The position numbers and the translations under genes are program-made. A stretch of 64,000 nucleotides of DNA from positions 3,100,001 through 3,164,000 of the forward strand of contig CP116226.1 of NCBI GenBank assembly GCA_038182865.1. Reading direction: 5' to 3'. This stretch comes from Microbacterium enclense. Its GTDB lineage: Bacteria > Actinomycetota > Actinomycetes > Actinomycetales > Microbacteriaceae. Below are positions 25,585-34,477 of this stretch, piece by piece (the first letter of the stretch is position 1; every line of letters starts with the position of its first letter). The notes below the pieces were generated by a model. It saw only the letters and a program-made list of their open reading frames with translations, searched no databases and had not been told where the DNA came from.

Positions 25585-26640
25585 TCAGCCCTCGACACTC
25601 TGCGGCGACTCGCCCGCGACGGCCTTCTCGAGGCGCGGTACGAGCTTGTCGATGACGTACTTCTGGCTCAACGGGGTCAGGAAGTAGATCGCCCCGGCGA
25701 GTTCGGCGTCGGTGTACACGGCCCGACCCTCGGTGACCGCGGACAGCGACCGCGTGGTTCCGAAATCGAGCAGGTCCGGCAGCGACTCGGCGCTCTCGGT
25801 CGCGAAGACGATCACATCCGCGTCGATGAGCGACATGTTCTCGCCCGAGATGGCCGCCTGGGCCCCTGCCTGCTGCACGTACTTCTCCAAGCCCGGAGTC
25901 ATCACGAAGCCGAGATCCGTGAGGAAGTCGGTGTTGAGACCGTCGGGATAGACGTAGATGCTCCCTTCCCACGGGCCGCCCTGCGAGAACGACGCCGTCT
26001 TCCCCGCGAACTCGGGGTGGGCGGCTGCCGCAGCGGCATACTGCTCCTCGATCCCGGTGATCATCTGCTCGCCTTCGGCGCTGCGCCCCATCGCCTGGGC
26101 GATCTGACGGGTCTGTCCCTTCCAGTCCGAGAAGTACCGTTCGGCGCCCGGCACGCTCGCGATGGTCGGGGCGATCGCGCTGAGCTTCGTGTAGTCGTCC
26201 GCGGTCATGTTCGCGTTGGTGCCGACGATGAGATCGGGCTCGAGCGAGGCGATCTTCTCGAATTCGAAGCCGTCGGTCGCGCTGAGGACCGTGGGCTCCG
26301 CTCCGTTCAGCAGCGGCGTCGCCCAGGGCCAGACGGCGTACGGCTGCTCGCCGTACCACTCGGTGGTGGCGATCGGGGGCGTGCCGAGTTCGAGCAGGAT
26401 GTCCTGTTCGGTGAGGCCGACCACCACGACGCGCTGGGGCTCTGCCTCGACGGTCGTCTCACCGAACTGGTGCGTCACGGTGACGGGGAAGGAGTCGCTC
26501 GGTTCGGTCGAGTAGGTGGTGTTGTCGGCGACCGCTTCGGTCGTGCCTCCGCAACCGGTCAGGAGGGAGGCCGCGACGGCGAGGACGGTGCCGAGCGTGG
26601 CGAGACGCGCGGAGCGGGAGCGGGGGAGGGAAGCGGGCAT
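25585..26640 (-). CDS. Iron-siderophore-binding lipoprotein
   Basis: Extracellular receptor of the importer, 351 aa. The signal peptide ends in LLTGC, so the mature protein is a lipoprotein. The class III binding-protein fold is seen in RVVVVGLTEQDILLELGTPP, IASLEPDLIVGTN and the C-terminal VYTDAELAGAIYFLTPLSQKYVID. The ligand is probably a ferric siderophore. It is the first gene of a six-gene operon (to 19364) in which gaps are seven bases or overlaps. The promoter carries an IdeR-type box. Confidence 0.94.
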   Translation of the reverse strand: MPASLPRSRSARLATLGTVLAVAASLLTGCGGTTEAVADNTTYSTEPSDSFPVTVTHQFGETTVEAEPQRVVVVGLTEQDILLELGTPPIATTEWYGEQPYAVWPWATPLLNGAEPTVLSATDGFEFEKIASLEPDLIVGTNANMTADDYTKLSAIAPTIASVPGAERYFSDWKGQTRQIAQAMGRSAEGEQMITGIEEQYAAAAAAHPEFAGKTASFSQGGPWEGSIYVYPDGLNTDFLTDLGFVMTPGLEKYVQQAGAQAAISGENMSLIDADVIVFATESAESLPDLLDFGTTRSLSAVTEGRAVYTDAELAGAIYFLTPLSQKYVIDKLVPRLEKAVAGESPQSVEG

Positions 26641-26671
26641 GGCGACTCTCGGTAGACGGGGATGGGCGCCG

Positions 26672-26690
26672 CTAGGTTAGCCTTGCCTTA
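26672..26690. promoter_or_regulatory. IdeR/DtxR iron box controlling the siderophore operon and the AraC gene
   Basis: The 19-base site CTAGGTTAGCCTTGCCTTA agrees with the DtxR/IdeR consensus TTAGGTTAGSCTAACCTAA at 15 positions. On the minus strand it contains TAACCT as a -10 for the lipoprotein gene; on the plus strand TACTCT (26689-26694) is the likely -10 of the AraC gene. Binding of iron-loaded IdeR would block both. Confidence 0.8.
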
Positions 26691-26722
26691 CTCTGGCCGC
26701 CATCGTCGTGAGGAGACACCCC

Positions 26723-27559
26723 GTGCTGATTCCGGACTCGCTGATGTCGCGTGGCGAACATCCGACAGCCTCGGATGCCGTGGACGCCGCGACCGATGCT
26801 CGTCACTGGACATTCGCGGAGTTCGCCGTGACGTCGACATTCGTGGACGTCGGTAGCGGTTTCGATCTGCATCGCCACGAAGAGGATCAGCTCGCGTGGA
26901 TGGCATCCGGGTCCATGGAGCTCTCGGTCGGAACCGACCGGTGGCACCTCCGCCGCGATCACGCGGCATGGATCCCCACCGGCGTCCTGCACGAGATGCG
27001 CTTCACCGAGCCGGGCGAGCTCGTCAGCGCCTACGTCGACCAGCGGCACCGCCCGGCTCGTTCGGGGTGGACTCGGGCGAGGGTCCTCGCGCTCGACCCG
27101 CTGGGGGCATCGCTGCTGAGATACCTCTCCGTGGAGGGGAGGTCCGAGGTGCGTCGGCAGGAGTGCTACGCCCTGCTCAGCGACCTCGTCGCCGAGGCCC
27201 CCGTCTCGCGCGAGGTCGTCGCGCTCCCGCAGGACCCGCGTGCGCGGGCCATTGCGGTGGCTCTCCTGGAGGCTCCCGACGACGGTCGCGATCTCGACGC
27301 GTGGGCGCGCGAGGCGGGTGTCAGCGCGAAGACCATCGCCCGCGCCTTCCTCGCCGACACCGGTCGGACGTTCCGCGAATGGCGTGTGCGGGCACGCCTC
27401 CATGTCGCGGTCGGCCGCCTCCTGCAGGGGGAGCCCGTGCACGCCGTGGCGCTCGCCGTCGGGTACGACTCCGTCAGCAGCTTCATCTCCGCCTTCCGCG
27501 GACGCTTCGGCGTGACGCCGGCGGCGTACGCCGCGCGCTCGCGCAGCCCTGACCGCTGA
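26723..27559 (+). CDS. AraC-family regulator, probably of iron uptake
   Basis: A 278 aa regulator. The N-terminal cupin (FDLHRHEEDQLAWMASGSME, WHLRRDHAAWIPTGVLHEM) would bind an effector such as a ferric siderophore. The C-terminal AraC double helix-turn-helix runs through LDAWAREAGVSAKTIARAFL and AVALAVGYDSVSSFISAFRG. GTG 26723 is preceded by AGGAGA (26711-26716); an earlier in-frame GTG at 26708 has no such site. It is divergent from the siderophore operon, shares its IdeR box, and is the likely activator of it. Confidence 0.88.
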   Translation: MLIPDSLMSRGEHPTASDAVDAATDARHWTFAEFAVTSTFVDVGSGFDLHRHEEDQLAWMASGSMELSVGTDRWHLRRDHAAWIPTGVLHEMRFTEPGELVSAYVDQRHRPARSGWTRARVLALDPLGASLLRYLSVEGRSEVRRQECYALLSDLVAEAPVSREVVALPQDPRARAIAVALLEAPDDGRDLDAWAREAGVSAKTIARAFLADTGRTFREWRVRARLHVAVGRLLQGEPVHAVALAVGYDSVSSFISAFRGRFGVTPAAYAARSRSPDR

Positions 27560-27816
27560 TCGGATCGTCGCCGGGGGTCGGGGGATCAACGCGCGCGATG
27601 AGGAGGATCCCTCCATTCGATGGGGGCATCCTTTGGCGGTGTCATCTGTACGTGCCCCGGCCTACTAGGCTGTAAAAGCACTATGTTCGGGCATCCCTCC
27701 GAGCGTGTGTCGACCGTGAGGCCGCACTCGTGGCATCCACCGGTCGAGAACGGCCGCGGGTGCCTCCGCCCCCGTGGCCCAACGAATTGGGCGACCAGAA
27801 ATCGCAAGGAGGCGCG
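27560..27816 (+). promoter_or_regulatory. Upstream region of the citrate synthase gene
   Basis: This 257-base stretch has no gene that I accept. It holds TAGGCT (27665-27670) as a likely -10 and three copies of the heptamer GGCATCC (27625, 27690, 27732). AAGGAGG (27806-27812) is the ribosome binding site of gltA. Confidence 0.45.
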
Positions 27817-29115
27817 GTGAGCGACGCGGGCACGCAGCAGGACAAGGCCACCCTCTCGGTGGGGGGAACCACCGCCGAATTCCCGGTCCTGCGAGGTACC
27901 GACGGCGTTCCGAGCATCGACGTCTCGACGCTGACGAAGCAGACGGGTCATACGGCCCTCGACTACGGCTTCGTCAACACCGCCTCGACGAAGTCGAACG
28001 TCACCTACATCGACGGCGACCAGGGCATCCTGCGCTATCGCGGGTATCCCATCGAGCAGCTGGCGCGCAACAGCACCTACCTCGAGGTCGCGTGGCTGTT
28101 GATCTACGGCGAACTGCCCTCAGCATCCGAGCTGGCCTCGTTCGACGAGCGAATCCGCCGGCACACGCTGCTGCACGAAGACCTGAAGAGCCTCTTCTCC
28201 GCCTTGCCGCCCACGGCTCACCCGATGTCGGTGCTGTCGGCCGCGACGGCGGCGCTGTCGACGTACTACGAGTCCGAGTCCGACCCGCACAACCCCGAGC
28301 ACGTCGAGCTCAACACGGTGCGCATGCTCGCCAAGCTCCCCGTCATCGCGGCGTACGCCCACAAGAAGAGCGTCGGCCAGGCCTTCCTGTACCCCGACAA
28401 CTCGCTGAGCTTCGTCGACAACTTCCTCAAGCTGAACTTCGGCGTCATGAGCGAGCCGTACGAGATCAACCCGGTCATGACCAAGGCGCTCGACCTGCTG
28501 CTGATGCTGCACGAGGACCACGAGCAGAACGCCTCCACCTCGACGGTGCGCCTTGTGGGGTCGACCGGTGCCAACCAGTTCGCGTCGATCTCCGCCGGCA
28601 TCCAGGCCCTCTCGGGTCCGCTGCACGGTGGGGCGAACGAAGCCGTGCTGCAGATGCTCGGCCGCATCCGCGATTCCGGCGAAAGCGTCGAGCGCTTCGT
28701 CGAGCGGGTGAAGAACAAAGAAGAGGGCGTCAAGCTCATGGGCTTCGGCCACCGGGTCTACAAGAACTACGACCCGCGCGCGAAGCTCGTGAAAGAAGCG
28801 GCCGACGAGGTCCTCGAGGCTCTCGGCGTCAGCGACCCGCTGCTCGATCTCGCCAAGGAGCTCGAGCAGATCGCGCTGGAGGACGACTACTTCAAGGAGC
28901 GTCGCCTCTACCCCAACGTCGACTTCTACACCGGTGTGATCTACAAGGCGATGGGTTTCCCCACGCGCATGTTCACCGTGCTGTTCGCGATCGGGCGCCT
29001 GCCCGGCTGGCTCGCCCAGTGGCGCGAGGCGATCACCGACCCGCAGACGAAGATCGGTCGCCCGCAGCAGCTGTACACGGGCGCCGCCGAGCGGAACTAC
29101 CCCGGTATCGGCTGA
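27817..29115 (+). CDS. gltA: Citrate synthase
   Basis: First enzyme of the citric acid cycle, joining oxaloacetate and acetyl-CoA; 432 aa, type II citrate synthase length. Conserved regions are GDQGILRYRGYPIEQLA, the catalytic His loop GPLHGGANEAVLQML and the FGHRVYKNYDPRA motif with the second catalytic His, followed by YPNVDFYTGVIYKAMGFP with the catalytic Asp. GTG 27817 has AAGGAGG five bases before it. The gene stands alone, with its own promoter region and a strong terminator. Confidence 0.97.
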   Translation: MSDAGTQQDKATLSVGGTTAEFPVLRGTDGVPSIDVSTLTKQTGHTALDYGFVNTASTKSNVTYIDGDQGILRYRGYPIEQLARNSTYLEVAWLLIYGELPSASELASFDERIRRHTLLHEDLKSLFSALPPTAHPMSVLSAATAALSTYYESESDPHNPEHVELNTVRMLAKLPVIAAYAHKKSVGQAFLYPDNSLSFVDNFLKLNFGVMSEPYEINPVMTKALDLLLMLHEDHEQNASTSTVRLVGSTGANQFASISAGIQALSGPLHGGANEAVLQMLGRIRDSGESVERFVERVKNKEEGVKLMGFGHRVYKNYDPRAKLVKEAADEVLEALGVSDPLLDLAKELEQIALEDDYFKERRLYPNVDFYTGVIYKAMGFPTRMFTVLFAIGRLPGWLAQWREAITDPQTKIGRPQQLYTGAAERNYPGIG

Positions 29116-29132
29116 GACACCGCATCCCGAAG

Positions 29133-29164
29133 CGCCCCGTCCCTCTCGCGAGGGCGGGGCGTTT
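29133..29164 (+). terminator. Terminator after citrate synthase
   Basis: CGCCCCGTCCCTC pairs with GAGGGCGGGGCG around a TCGC loop, with one unpaired position, and TTT follows. Confidence 0.8.
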
Positions 29165-29273
29165 CGCCGTTCCGAGGCCGCCCGCGTCCTCGGCAGCGGG
29201 CGATCGCGGGTGCGGGTGGGCCCCGGTGGGCAGTCGCAGGAGGGATGCTCCGTTCGTGCCAGGCGCACCCCGG

Positions 29274-29279
29274 TAGGGT
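29274..29279 (+). promoter_or_regulatory. -10 element (TAGGGT), leaderless start of the DDAH gene
   Basis: TAGGGT, then six bases, then ATG 29286. Confidence 0.6.
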
Positions 29280-29285
29280 CGGGGC

Positions 29286-30062
29286 ATGCCGCGCCTGCTC
29301 GTCCGCCGCCCCTCTCCGCTGCTCGCCGACGGCGAGCTGACCCACCTCGACCGCGTCCCCGTCGACCCCGATCTCGCCCTCGCCCAGTGGCGCGGGTACG
29401 TCGAGGTCTTCCGGCAGCGCGGGTGGGAGATCGTCGAAGTCGCGCCGGCCGACGAGCAACCCGACGGAGTGTTCGTCGAGGACGCCGTGGTGATGTTCGG
29501 CGACCTCGCGGTCCTGTGTCGTGCGGGAGCCGCCTCGCGGCGCGGCGAGGCTGCGAGCGTGCGCGAGCGGGTCGTGACATCCGGTATCGAGCTGAAGGAG
29601 GTCGTCGAGCCCGGCACGCTCGACGGCGGCGACGTGCTGAAGGTCGGGCGCACCGTCTACGTCGGGGCATCGGCTCGCACGAACACCGCCGGGATCGCTC
29701 AGCTGCGTGCTCTCGTCGAGCCGCGCGGGTGGGAGGTGCGCGAGATCCCCGTGACCAAGGTGCTTCACCTGAAGTCCGGCGTGACGGCGCTGCCGGATGC
29801 CACCGTCGTCGGGTTCGAGCCGCTCGTCGACGATCCCACGCTGTTCCCCGTGTTCGCCGGTGTCCCGGAAGAGCACGGGACAGCGGTGGTCGTGCTCGAC
29901 GAGAGCACGGTGCTCATGTCGTCGGACGCGCCCGAGACCGCCGACGCGCATCGCGCCCGCGGCCTCGCGGTGATCACCGTCGACGTCAGCGAGTTCGAGA
30001 AGCTCGAGGGCTGCGTGACGTGTCTGTCGGTGCGGGTGCGTGACGCAGGGGCACCGGCGTAG
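29286..30062 (+). CDS. ddaH: Dimethylarginine dimethylaminohydrolase (DDAH-like)
   Basis: A 258 aa enzyme of the amidinotransferase superfamily, normal DDAH length. It should split N-methylated arginine to citrulline and methylamine. The motifs are DGVFVEDAVV (substrate Asp/Glu), TLDGGDVLKVG, LHLKSGVTAL with the catalytic His, and GCVTCLSVRV with the nucleophilic Cys near the C-terminus. It starts leaderless from TAGGGT and stands alone, convergent with dapD. Arginine deiminase is less likely because of the short length. Confidence 0.9.
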   Translation: MPRLLVRRPSPLLADGELTHLDRVPVDPDLALAQWRGYVEVFRQRGWEIVEVAPADEQPDGVFVEDAVVMFGDLAVLCRAGAASRRGEAASVRERVVTSGIELKEVVEPGTLDGGDVLKVGRTVYVGASARTNTAGIAQLRALVEPRGWEVREIPVTKVLHLKSGVTALPDATVVGFEPLVDDPTLFPVFAGVPEEHGTAVVVLDESTVLMSSDAPETADAHRARGLAVITVDVSEFEKLEGCVTCLSVRVRDAGAPA

Positions 30063-30150
30063 CCGCAGCTCCCATCGGAACGCGCTCCTTGCGCGGGAGG
30101 CCCCGGAGAACCGGGTCGAGTGCGGGGATGCCGCGCGGGCGCGACACCCC

Positions 30151-31062
30151 TCAGGCGTGCAGCGCCTCGTTCAACGTCACGCCGACGCCGGCGCGCGCCG
30201 AAGCCTCGACCGCACCGGTCAGCGAGTTGCGCCGGAACAGGATGCCATCTCGCCCCGACAGCTCACCGGCTTTCACCGTCTCGTCGCCGACGCGCACCTT
30301 CGTGCCCGCGGTGACGTAGAGGCCGGCCTCGACGACGCAGTCGTCGCCGAGAGAGATCCCGATGCCGGCGTTCGCGCCCAGGAGTGTGCGCGCTCCGATC
30401 GAAACGCGGTGGGTTCCGCCGCCCGAGAGGGTGCCCATGATCGAGGCGCCGCCACCGATGTCGGTGCCGTCGCCGATCACGACGCCCTGAGAGACGCGCC
30501 CCTCGATCATCGAGGAGCCGAGAGTTCCGGCGTTGAAGTTGACGAAGCCCTCGTGCATCACGGTCGTGCCGGGGGAGAGGTGCGCGCCGAGGCGCACGCG
30601 CGAGGCGTCAGCGATGCGGACGCCCGCGGGCAGAACGTAGTCGGTGAGGCGCGGGAACTTGTCGAGACCCTGGATCTGGATGCCGTGACGCTGCAGCGTG
30701 GCACGCAGGCGCGCCGCGTCATCGGGGTGGATGGGTCCGGCGTTCGTCCACGCGACGTTCGGAAGGTGTCCGAAGATGCCGTCGAGGTTGATCTCGTTCG
30801 GCCGCACGAGCAGGTGCGACAGCGCGTGCAAGCGGAGGTAGGCGTCGGCGGTCGAGGCCGGGGCGGCGTCGGCGTCGATCGTGAGCGAGATCGTTTCGAC
30901 GCGCACGTTGCGGCGCTCGTCGCGACCTGCCTGGGCGTCGAGATCGGCGGGGCCCTCGGCCTGATCGCCCAGGACGGGGTTCGGGAACCACGCGTCGAGC
31001 ACCGTCCCTCCCTCGGCGATCGTCGAGAGTCCGGCACCGCTGATACGTCGTTCGTTGCTCAC
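30151..31062 (-). CDS. dapD: Tetrahydrodipicolinate N-succinyltransferase DapD
   Basis: Acyltransferase of 303 aa that succinylates tetrahydrodipicolinate in the lysine/meso-DAP pathway. The C-terminal half is a left-handed beta helix of hexapeptide repeats (VRIADASRVRLGAHL, TVMHEGFVNFNAGTLG, VVIGDGTDIGGGASIMG), and the N-terminal half matches the actinobacterial form. GTG 31062 follows TAGCCT by six bases (leaderless). It is divergent from dapE, and the two start codons are 43 bases apart. Confidence 0.95.
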   Translation of the reverse strand: MSNERRISGAGLSTIAEGGTVLDAWFPNPVLGDQAEGPADLDAQAGRDERRNVRVETISLTIDADAAPASTADAYLRLHALSHLLVRPNEINLDGIFGHLPNVAWTNAGPIHPDDAARLRATLQRHGIQIQGLDKFPRLTDYVLPAGVRIADASRVRLGAHLSPGTTVMHEGFVNFNAGTLGSSMIEGRVSQGVVIGDGTDIGGGASIMGTLSGGGTHRVSIGARTLLGANAGIGISLGDDCVVEAGLYVTAGTKVRVGDETVKAGELSGRDGILFRRNSLTGAVEASARAGVGVTLNEALHA

Positions 31063-31068
31063 GGCTCC

Positions 31069-31074
31069 AGGCTA
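31069..31074 (-). promoter_or_regulatory. -10 element (TAGCCT), leaderless start of dapD
   Basis: On the minus strand TAGCCT is followed by six bases and GTG 31062. Confidence 0.6.
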
Positions 31075-31093
31075 CCGGCGGGACGGCGCTCGG

Positions 31094-31099
31094 TAGGAT
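31094..31099 (+). promoter_or_regulatory. -10 element (TAGGAT), leaderless start of dapE
   Basis: TAGGAT, then six bases, then ATG 31106. It stands back to back with the dapD promoter. Confidence 0.6.
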
Positions 31100-31105
31100 C
31101 GGGGC

Positions 31106-32182
31106 ATGCCGGCGCTCGATCTCACGTCCTCCTCTCTCGACCTCACCCGTGCCATCTGCGACATCCCGAGCGTCTCCGGCGACGAAACGCCCCTGGCCGA
31201 TGCCATCGTGGACGCGCTCGCGTCCTACGAACATCTCGAGATCTTCCGCGACGGCGACACGATCGTGGCGCGCACGAACCTCGGACGCGACCGGCGCGTG
31301 GTGATCGCGGGGCACATCGACACCGTCCCCATCAACCGCAACCTGCCCGTTCAGGATCGCGAGATCGACGGCGAGCCCTTCCTGTGGGGACGCGGAACCG
31401 TCGATATGAAGGCGGGGGTCGCCGTTCAGCTCAAGCTCGCGGTCGAGCTCACCGAACCCTCCGTCGACATCACCTGGATGTGGTACGACCACGAAGAGGT
31501 CGACTCATCGTTGAACGGCCTCGGCCGCCTCTCGCGCAATCGTCCCGACCTCTTCGTCGGTGACTTCGCGATCCTCGGCGAACCGAGTAACGGCGAAGTC
31601 GAGGGCGGGTGCAACGGCACCCTGCGCGCGATCGTGCGGACCGACGGTGTACGTGCCCACAGCGCACGCTCCTGGATCGGCGAGAACGCGATCCACAAGG
31701 CGGCACCGATTCTGGCCCGTCTCGCCGAGTACCGTGCCCGCGAGATCGAGGTCGAGGGATTGCTCTACCGCGAAGGGCTGAACGCGGTGAAGATCTCCGG
31801 CGGTGTCGCAGGCAACGTCATCCCCGACGCCTGCGAGGTCGAGGTCAACTACCGTTTCGCGCCCAGCCGCGATGCGGCCGGTGCCGAGCGGGTCGTCCGC
31901 GACGTGTTCACCGGATTCGACGTGGAGTTCGTCGATGTCGCCGAGGGCGCCCGGCCGGGGCTGGATGCGCCGCTGGCGCAAGAGTTCGTGGAGGCCGTAG
32001 GCGCGACCCCGCGACCCAAGTACGGCTGGACCGATGTGGCGCGCTTCTCGGCCCTCGGCATCCCCGCGGTCAACTACGGGCCGGGTGACCCGCACCTCGC
32101 TCACCACGACGAGGAGCGCGTCCCCGTCGCGCAGATCGACGCGGTCGAGCGGGGACTCCGCGCGTGGCTGAGCGGGTCGTGA
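31106..32182 (+). CDS. dapE: Succinyl-diaminopimelate desuccinylase DapE
   Basis: Zinc M20 peptidase-fold enzyme of 358 aa that removes succinate to give LL-diaminopimelate. Metal and catalytic sites are GHIDTVP, LWGRGTVDMKAGVA, WYDHEEVDS (catalytic Glu pair) and AILGEPSNGEVEGGCNGTLR, and the dimer domain follows. The C-terminal His is in GPGDPHLAHHDEE. It is leaderless from TAGGAT. The stop overlaps the next gene (GTGA). Confidence 0.94.
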   Translation: MPALDLTSSSLDLTRAICDIPSVSGDETPLADAIVDALASYEHLEIFRDGDTIVARTNLGRDRRVVIAGHIDTVPINRNLPVQDREIDGEPFLWGRGTVDMKAGVAVQLKLAVELTEPSVDITWMWYDHEEVDSSLNGLGRLSRNRPDLFVGDFAILGEPSNGEVEGGCNGTLRAIVRTDGVRAHSARSWIGENAIHKAAPILARLAEYRAREIEVEGLLYREGLNAVKISGGVAGNVIPDACEVEVNYRFAPSRDAAGAERVVRDVFTGFDVEFVDVAEGARPGLDAPLAQEFVEAVGATPRPKYGWTDVARFSALGIPAVNYGPGDPHLAHHDEERVPVAQIDAVERGLRAWLSGS

Positions 32183-33402
32183 CCGCTGAGGTCGAGGCAT
32201 CCCGGAACACCCGCGGGTGGGCGCGTCTGCCCCTCGCGTGGCGTATCGCGCTCATCTACATCGCCGCGCGTCTGGTCACGACCGCTTTCTTCCTCCTTGC
32301 GGCCGGCCTGTCGGGGCCCGGGTCGCGTTTCGGCGCTGCGCCCTCGCTCGGCGAGCTCGCTCTGGGGTGGGACGCGCAGTGGTACTGGCTTGCCGCCGTG
32401 TCGGGGTACCCGTCCGCGTTGCCCGTGAACGCGGCCGGTGCGGTGACCGAGAACGCGTGGGCGTTCCTGCCGCTGTACCCGTACCTCTCGGCGGGCCTCG
32501 GAGGAGTGCTGGGCTCGTGGGGCGCCGGCGCGGTGACCATCTCGCTCCTGGCCGGCTACGGCGCGAGCCTCGTCCTGCACGCGCTGCTTCGCGAACGGCT
32601 CGGAGATGGAGCGGCCACTTGGGCGGTCGTGTTCTTCGCGGCGGGTCCTCTGGCGGCGCTGTTCCAGGTGGGTTATGCCGAGTCCCTGTTCCTGCTCCTG
32701 CTCTTCCTCGCGCTGTGGTGCGTCCAGAAGCGACGGTGGGTGTGGCTGTACGCGTTGATCCCCGTGATGGGTTTCACGCGCCCGGGCATCCTGGCTTTCG
32801 CCCTGTTCCTCGCCCTGTACGGCATCCATCGTTTCCTCCGTCGCCGGACCGACCCGCTGCCCCTCCGCGAGATCGTTCACATCGTCGCGCTCGGCCTGCT
32901 CAGCGCGGTCGTGGGATTCGCCTGGCAGGTGATCGCGGGAATCGCCACCGGTGACGCGGGTGCCTACCTCGCAACCGAGCTCGCGTGGCGACGCAACTGG
33001 ATCGCCGACTCCAGCGGCCAGTTCGTCCCCGTCGAGGGATGGGTGCAGGCGGCGGCGTTCTGGTTCACGCAGTGGGGACTCGGGCCGTGGCTCGGGTATG
33101 TCGCCCTCGTCGTCCTCGGAGGTGCGGTGACTGCCGCGTTGCTCTTCCTCGGCCCCGTCCGACGACTCGGTGTCGAGGTGCGGCTCTGGTCGGCGAGCTA
33201 CCTGATCTACCTGCTGCTCGTGTTCTTCCCGCAGTCGAGCATCTTCCGCCTGCTTCTGCCGGTCTCGCCCCTGTGGGGGGCCGCGGCGGTACCTCGGTCG
33301 ACGGCGTGGCGCGTCGGCGTCCTGGGGCTCGCCCTGCTCGGACAGTGGTGGTGGATCTTCAACATGTACGCGCTCGGCAACACCTATTGGCGAATTCCCT
33401 GA
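32179..33402 (+). CDS. PIG-V-like mannosyltransferase, membrane glycosyltransferase
   Basis: Polytopic membrane protein of 407 aa with about ten hydrophobic segments. LGWDAQWYWLAAVSGYP after the first segment is the luminal acidic motif of PIG-V/GT-C-type mannosyltransferases, and AFLPLYPYL follows. Such enzymes use a lipid-linked mannose outside the membrane. I place the start at GTG 32179, overlapping dapE by four bases. The acceptor, a glycolipid or protein, is unknown. Confidence 0.8.
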   Translation: MTAEVEASRNTRGWARLPLAWRIALIYIAARLVTTAFFLLAAGLSGPGSRFGAAPSLGELALGWDAQWYWLAAVSGYPSALPVNAAGAVTENAWAFLPLYPYLSAGLGGVLGSWGAGAVTISLLAGYGASLVLHALLRERLGDGAATWAVVFFAAGPLAALFQVGYAESLFLLLLFLALWCVQKRRWVWLYALIPVMGFTRPGILAFALFLALYGIHRFLRRRTDPLPLREIVHIVALGLLSAVVGFAWQVIAGIATGDAGAYLATELAWRRNWIADSSGQFVPVEGWVQAAAFWFTQWGLGPWLGYVALVVLGGAVTAALLFLGPVRRLGVEVRLWSASYLIYLLLVFFPQSSIFRLLLPVSPLWGAAAVPRSTAWRVGVLGLALLGQWWWIFNMYALGNTYWRIP

Positions 33403-33495
33403 CCGGATGCCGGGGAGCTTCGCGTTGCGCGGCACGACGCGCCGCGCGAGCTACCGGTAAACTGTCAGGAGACCAACGACGAAAAGGGGGCCGCG

Positions 33496-33669
33496 ATGGC
33501 AGCCATGAAGCCGAGAACCGGCGACGGACCGATGGAGGCCGTGAAGGAGGGCCGGCTGATCATCGTGCGCGTGCCGCTCGAGGGCGGCGGGCGACTCGTC
33601 GTCTCGGTGAACGACGCCGAGGCGAAAGAGCTTCACGACGTGCTCGGTGGTGTCGTCAGCGCATCCTGA
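33496..33669 (+). CDS. DUF3117 family small protein
   Basis: A 57 aa protein with the sequence features of DUF3117: MAAMKPRTGDGPMEAVKEGR at the start, then IIVRVPLEGGGRLVVSVND and a short C-terminal helix AEAKELHDVLGGVV. It is nearly invariant in actinobacteria and has no known function. AAAGGGGG (33483-33490) is the ribosome binding site. TAAACT (33456-33461) is a possible -10. A long perfect hairpin follows the stop by nine bases. Confidence 0.9.
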   Translation: MAAMKPRTGDGPMEAVKEGRLIIVRVPLEGGGRLVVSVNDAEAKELHDVLGGVVSAS

Positions 33670-33678
33670 TCCATCTCC

Positions 33679-33719
33679 ATGACAGAAGGCCGGTCCCCGC
33701 GGGGCCGGCCTTCTGTCAT
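33679..33719 (+). terminator. Strong hairpin terminator after the DUF3117 gene
   Basis: ATGACAGAAGGCCGG and CCGGCCTTCTGTCAT pair without mismatch (15 pairs) around an 11-base loop that is itself nearly self-complementary. No long T run follows, but the stem is strong. Confidence 0.75.
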
Positions 33720-33767
33720 GTGAGGTGAATGACGCGGTGTGACGGGCGAAAGACCGGTGTCGCCCGG

Positions 33768-34406
33768 TCAGTCCGTCGCGGCGACGGTTGTCAGCTGCAG
33801 CAGTCCCTCGCCCGTCGTCGAGAGGGCGCCGAACACCGCCGGCGACGCTTGCACCTCTTGGATGAGCGAACGATAGGCCGTCGTGACCGCGTCACGCCGA
33901 ACGGGGTCCGCGACAGCTCCGGCGGCGAGAACGCGGGGAATCAGCACCGTCCCGCCCGCGCGAACGAGACGCAGACCGTGCTCGACGTACTCGATCACGC
34001 CGTCGGGGTCGGCGTCGATGAAGACGATGTCGTACGACGCCTCGTTCATGCGCGGAAGCACGTCGGACGCGCGTCCCGTGATGAACCGTGCGCGCGCGGC
34101 GGGGATCCGTGCCTCCGCGAACGCGGCGCGGGCGGCCCCGAGGTGTTCCGGCTCACTGTCGATCGTGGTCAGGGTGGCCCGCGGTGATCCATGCAGCAGC
34201 CAGAGTCCGGAGACGCCGCCCCCCGTTCCGACCTCGACGACGTTCAGCGCACGCGTCGCCGCGGCCAACAGCGCGGTCTGCGCGCCGACGGCGGGACTGA
34301 TGGGGGCAGCGCCGAGCTCGAGCGCGTGGGCGCGAGCCCGAGCAATGTGCTCCGGCTCCACCGTCGACTCCTGCACGAACCGCTCGTTCGCTTCGTAACC
34401 GCTCAC
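33768..34406 (-). CDS. SAM-dependent O-methyltransferase, Rv1220c type
   Basis: A 212 aa class I methyltransferase. The SAM site is VVEVGTGGGVSGLWLL (motif I), with TTIDSEPEH (acidic residue after strand 2) and YDIVFIDADPDG (metal-dependent catechol-type motif). Mycobacterium has the same kind of gene near tatB and mrp (Rv1220c). GTG 34406 follows GGGAGGTT. The substrate is unknown. It is convergent with DUF3117 and divergent from tatB. Confidence 0.88.
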   Translation of the reverse strand: MSGYEANERFVQESTVEPEHIARARAHALELGAAPISPAVGAQTALLAAATRALNVVEVGTGGGVSGLWLLHGSPRATLTTIDSEPEHLGAARAAFAEARIPAARARFITGRASDVLPRMNEASYDIVFIDADPDGVIEYVEHGLRLVRAGGTVLIPRVLAAGAVADPVRRDAVTTAYRSLIQEVQASPAVFGALSTTGEGLLQLTTVAATD

Positions 34407-34465
34407 CTGAACCTCCCTGCTCAGGCTAGGGGTGGTTGTGGTACCAGAGGCCGAGGCGCGGCGGG

Positions 34466-34471
34466 TAATCT
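34466..34471 (+). promoter_or_regulatory. -10 element (TAATCT), leaderless start of tatB
   Basis: TAATCT, then six bases, then ATG 34478. Confidence 0.6.
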
Positions 34472-34477
34472 GAACTC

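Noticed and set aside
33720..33767. Extra small gene between the DUF3117 terminator and the methyltransferase
   Set aside because: 48 bases, no start with a ribosome site, no coding signal.
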